Notes under the pieces: model-generated | What the model was told of the DNA's origin: nothing | Database searches by the model: none | Seen by the model: the letters and a program-made list of their open reading frames with translations, nothing else | NCBI GenBank assembly: GCA_015523685.1 | Contig: WAJW01000181.1 | Location: forward strand, 1-7,970 | Length of the DNA stretch: 7,970 nt | Source: Archaeoglobaceae archaeon | Lineage (GTDB): Archaea; Halobacteriota; Archaeoglobi; Archaeoglobales; JdFR-42 | Direction: 5' to 3' | Shown here: one piece after another, positions 6,111 through 7,970 of the stretch | Numbering within the stretch: position 1 is the stretch's first letter | Layout: every line of letters begins with the position of its first letter | Program-made: the position numbers and the translations under genes

Positions 6111-7342
6111 TTTCTTTCATCGATGAATCTCTTTGCCTTGAGTTCATACCTTGGAAGAGACCCCGCAGGAACGGAATTGATCTCAACCCTGATTCCAAGC
6201 CTGTTTCTGATTTCCTGAGAAATTCTCCTTCCCACTTCTTCAGAAACTTCGGCCTGAATTAAAAGCTCATCCATCTCATCTCTTCTATATGCTTTGATCA
6301 GAAATTCAGAATCTGTGAATTCCCTTATTATGGACTCTATTGCAGAAGGAAAAACATTTACACCTCTTATTGTAACCATGTCATCTGCTCTTCCTATAAT
6401 CCCTCCCTCCAGGAGGAGATGTTTCCTGCCACATGCACAGTCGTATCCGGAATGCTTTACCACATCGCCCGTCTTATATCTTATAACGGGAAATCCCCAT
6501 CTTCCGAGATTTGTCAGATAAAGCTCTCCCTTCTCTCCCTCCTCGACCTGTTCTCCCGTTTTCGGATCAATGATTTCAGCAATGAATTCCTCCTCATTTA
6601 CATGCAGTCCTGTTCTTTCACTACAGGCAAAACTGTGGGCTCCGACCTCTGAAAGGCCAGCGTGGTCATAGCATTCTGCATTGAACGCATCCTCTATCCT
6701 CTTTCTGACAGAGGGAATGCTTGCACCCGGCTCTCCTGCATGAACCGTCCTTTTTATATTCAGTTCGTGGAGATCAAATCCCGTCTCCTCGGCCACCTCT
6801 GCCAGTCTCAAAGCGTAGGTTGGTGTGCACACCAGCACAGTAGCTCTTGTATCCTTCATCATGTACAGCCTCTGCTCTGTGGTCTGCCCCCCTCCGGGAA
6901 TTGACAGGGCTCCAAGGGTTTCAGCACCTTTAAAGGCGCTCCAGAATCCTATGAATGGTCCGAATGAGAAGGCAAAAAAGATCCTGTCTTTTTCTGTAAC
7001 TCCCGCTCCGGTATAAACATCTTTCCAGCACTTCCCCCACCATTTCCAGTCTTCGCCGGTGTCAAGCACTTTGAGGGGTTTTCCTGTTGTTCCGGAGGTC
7101 TGGTGATAATGAATGTAAGTTTCAAGGGGATACGTCAGATTTGTGCCGAAGGGAGGATTCCTTTCCTGATCATTCTGAAGCTCTTTCTTCAGAGTTACCG
7201 GCAGTTTCGAGATATCCGGAAGTTTTTCTATTGAGTCAGGGATTTTTCCAGAGTAAAACCGGTTTTTCCCCTTCAATTCGGCAAGCATTGAATTGATTTT
7301 TTTAAGCTGAAGCCTTTCGATATCCTCTCTCGATGGAAACAT
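6107..7342 (-). CDS. paaK: Phenylacetate-CoA-ligase-like adenylating enzyme
   Basis: 411-residue acyl/aryl-CoA ligase of the PaaK branch of the ANL superfamily. It should activate a carboxylic acid with ATP to an acyl-adenylate and then form the CoA thioester. Motifs in order are TSGTTGKP (82-89, ATP loop), YDHAGLSE (225-232), TGD (291-293), GRADDM and RGVNVFP (317-332), and PRYELKAKR (397-405) with K402 the likely catalytic Lys of the mobile C-terminal domain. C240, H247, C302 and C304 form a probable structural zinc site seen in part of this family. The domain set is complete. Start ATG 7342 follows GGGTGA (7354 down to 7349) by six bases. Archaea carry many such ligases, acting on phenylacetate, indoleacetate or other aryl and acyl acids, so the substrate cannot be read from the sequence. 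It is followed by the coupled flavodoxin-like gene. Confidence 0.92.
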   Translation of the reverse strand: MFPSREDIERLQLKKINSMLAELKGKNRFYSGKIPDSIEKLPDISKLPVTLKKELQNDQERNPPFGTNLTYPLETYIHYHQTSGTTGKPLKVLDTGEDWKWWGKCWKDVYTGAGVTEKDRIFFAFSFGPFIGFWSAFKGAETLGALSIPGGGQTTEQRLYMMKDTRATVLVCTPTYALRLAEVAEETGFDLHELNIKRTVHAGEPGASIPSVRKRIEDAFNAECYDHAGLSEVGAHSFACSERTGLHVNEEEFIAEIIDPKTGEQVEEGEKGELYLTNLGRWGFPVIRYKTGDVVKHSGYDCACGRKHLLLEGGIIGRADDMVTIRGVNVFPSAIESIIREFTDSEFLIKAYRRDEMDELLIQAEVSEEVGRRISQEIRNRLGIRVEINSVPAGSLPRYELKAKRFIDERK

Positions 7343-7348
7343 ATTCTG

Positions 7349-7390
7349 TCACCCGAATAATGAGAATAGGGAACAATTAAAGATTTTTCG
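7349..7390 (-). promoter_or_regulatory. Promoter and ribosome binding site of the ligase-flavodoxin pair
   Basis: On the - strand CTTTAATT (7382 down to 7375) follows a BRE-like CGAAAAAT (7390 down to 7383). Initiation about 24 bases on, near 7355, would leave a leader that is little more than the GGGTGA at 7354-7349. A second TATA-like CATAAAAC lies at 7404-7397. This suggests that the pair is not dependent on read-through from Sec61-beta, which ends 103 bases upstream. Confidence 0.45.
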
Positions 7391-7445
7391 ATTCAGTTTT
7401 ATGATTTGCAGCAGTTCTCAAGATGTCTCGTTTAAGGCCCGACGA

Positions 7446-7628
7446 TTAAACTCTCGGCCAGAGCTGGTAATATGCATTCAGAGCTATGACGAGAACAGCG
7501 ATAACAAGGCTGAGAATTACGATGCTCTTGGGGCTGACCTTTATGGCAGAATCCTCCACCTCGTAGTATCTCATTATACCTGCTGAGGACATGAGTGGAG
7601 CCTGTGTTTTTTTCTTACCCTTTGCCAT
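7446..7628 (-). CDS. secG: Sec61-beta, protein translocase subunit
   Basis: 60-residue tail-anchored membrane protein, the small beta subunit of the archaeal SecYE-Sec61beta translocon. A basic, soluble N terminus (KGKKK, 3-7) leads into the conserved SSAGIMRYYEVED (14-26) and IKVSPKSIV (29-37), then one transmembrane helix of about residues 35-53 and a short polar tail. Length and motifs match archaeal family members closely. I start at ATG 7628; a TTG directly before it (7631) would add one Met but has no support. No Shine-Dalgarno sequence precedes the ATG, and the TATA box 27 bases upstream implies a leaderless transcript. It lies upstream of the ligase gene on the same strand but has a separate promoter, and I see no functional link between the two. 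Confidence 0.95.
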   Translation of the reverse strand: MAKGKKKTQAPLMSSAGIMRYYEVEDSAIKVSPKSIVILSLVIAVLVIALNAYYQLWPRV

Positions 7629-7651
7629 CAATGGAATTTTGAGGTGGGTTG

Positions 7652-7667
7652 TATTTTAAGTTTACTG
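7652..7667 (-). promoter_or_regulatory. secG: Promoter of Sec61-beta
   Basis: On the - strand TTAAAATA (7659 down to 7652) is a good TATA box with a BRE-like CAGTAAAC just upstream (7667-7660). Its centre is about 27.5 bases from the A of ATG 7628, the spacing expected when transcription begins at the start codon. Confidence 0.55.
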
Positions 7668-7701
7668 TCGATGGTTCTCCTGGGCTTCACTTTGACATAA
7701 A

Positions 7702-7814
7702 ATATCAATTAAAGACAGCCTGTGGCAAATTTTGATGAGTTTTCATAAGGATATGGAACAGGATAAGGAAAGTTCAAAAATTTTTTGTTCCTGTAGTTTT
7801 CTCTTAATTGATAT
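7702..7814. repeat. 11-base inverted repeat in the right intergenic region
   Basis: ATATCAATTAA (7702-7712) and its exact reverse complement TTAATTGATAT (7804-7814) enclose 91 bases. The arms do not extend further. There are no flanking duplications that would mark an insertion element. The sequence is AT-rich, which raises the chance of coincidence. Confidence 0.3.
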
Positions 7815-7970
7815 AAAGTATCTGTCGGAATCTGGCTGTAAATCCGGGTTTTGATCATTCAGGGCTCTCTCCAGCTCTCCATAATTTAGTTTATACGGTT
7901 CAGGTTATCGAATTCAGGGTTCTGGCGAAATTTTCCTGGTATCTGGATCAACACTGACCTATCTCACAGG
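7743..7970 (-). pseudogene. Possible decayed coding remnant at the right edge
   Basis: The stretch from 7660 to the right edge has no intact gene that I can defend. On the - strand the frame at 7904-7743 is open for 53 codons and reads like protein, for example LNYGELERALNDQNPDLQP and RYFISIKRKLQEQ, with codons like the neighbouring genes, but it has no ATG, GTG or TTG. Skipping base 7905 joins it to a frame open from 7947 to 7906 (SRYQENFARTLNSI), giving about 67 continuous codons before another stop at 7950-7948. This could be the tail of a frameshifted gene. Other frames over the same DNA are also open for 40-50 codons, so chance is a serious alternative. I recognise no family. Confidence 0.2.

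Noticed and set aside
7748..7770. Short direct repeat AGGATATGGAA / AGGATAAGGAA
   Set aside because: It has only two copies and fits either low-complexity drift or repeated serine and leucine codons of the possible remnant on the other strand.
7735..7854. 39-codon + strand frame starting ATG 7735 with a TATA-like element near 7696-7704
   Set aside because: There is no ribosome binding site, the TATA spacing is about 34 bases to the ATG, and the other strand over the same DNA is equally open, so it cannot be told from chance.
7857..7922. Two copies of ATTCAGGGyTC 55 bases apart
   Set aside because: The similarity ends after 11 bases with one mismatch, and there is no third copy, so it is neither a CRISPR array nor a convincing repeat.
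1..7970. CRISPR array, tRNA, rRNA or insertion sequence
   Set aside because: I saw no regularly spaced repeats, no cloverleaf or rRNA-like segments, and no transposase frame in the window.

Overview
The window looks archaeal, most likely a euryarchaeon of the Archaeoglobales (Archaeoglobus, Ferroglobus or Geoglobus). Three things point there. The genes are archaeal types: an aCPSF2-like RNA nuclease, a three-gene glutamate synthase, and Sec61-beta. The promoters have BRE and TATA elements, several set at leaderless distance from the start codon. Arginine is mostly AGA/AGG and isoleucine often ATA, as in that order. The order-level assignment is inference from style and gene content, not a database match.

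Layout. A short left edge (1-103) may hold the tail of an upstream gene. On the + strand follow an aCPSF2-like beta-CASP nuclease (155-1393), then a tight three-gene operon (1500-4536) for archaeal-type glutamate synthase: a class II glutamine amidotransferase, a GXGXG beta-helix protein, and an FMN/Fe-S subunit with a fused ferredoxin domain. A nicotinamidase-like hydrolase (4630-5166) ends the + strand series and overlaps the next gene tail to tail. On the - strand, listed left to right, are a DsrE-like protein (5156-5518), a flavodoxin-like protein (5637-6110), a phenylacetate-CoA-ligase-like enzyme (6107-7342) and Sec61-beta (7446-7628). The last ~340 bases hold the Sec61-beta promoter and then no intact gene that I can defend.

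How the genes fit together. In the glutamate synthase operon the amidotransferase should release ammonia from glutamine, the FMN subunit should join it to 2-oxoglutarate using electrons that enter through its ferredoxin domain, and the GXGXG protein supplies the scaffold found at the C terminus of one-piece glutamate synthases. The acyl-CoA ligase and flavodoxin-like genes share an ATGA overlap and are probably translated together. The other genes look like single transcription units.

Several starts were moved from the longest open frame: the amidotransferase to 1500 so that catalytic Cys is residue 2, the DsrE-like gene to 5518, and Sec61-beta to 7628. The start of the aCPSF2-like gene is unresolved. 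I do not see a dramatic new system here. The best leads are that start, an imperfect repeat around the glutamate synthase TATA box, the ligase-flavodoxin pairing, and an extra cysteine in the glutamate synthase cluster motif.
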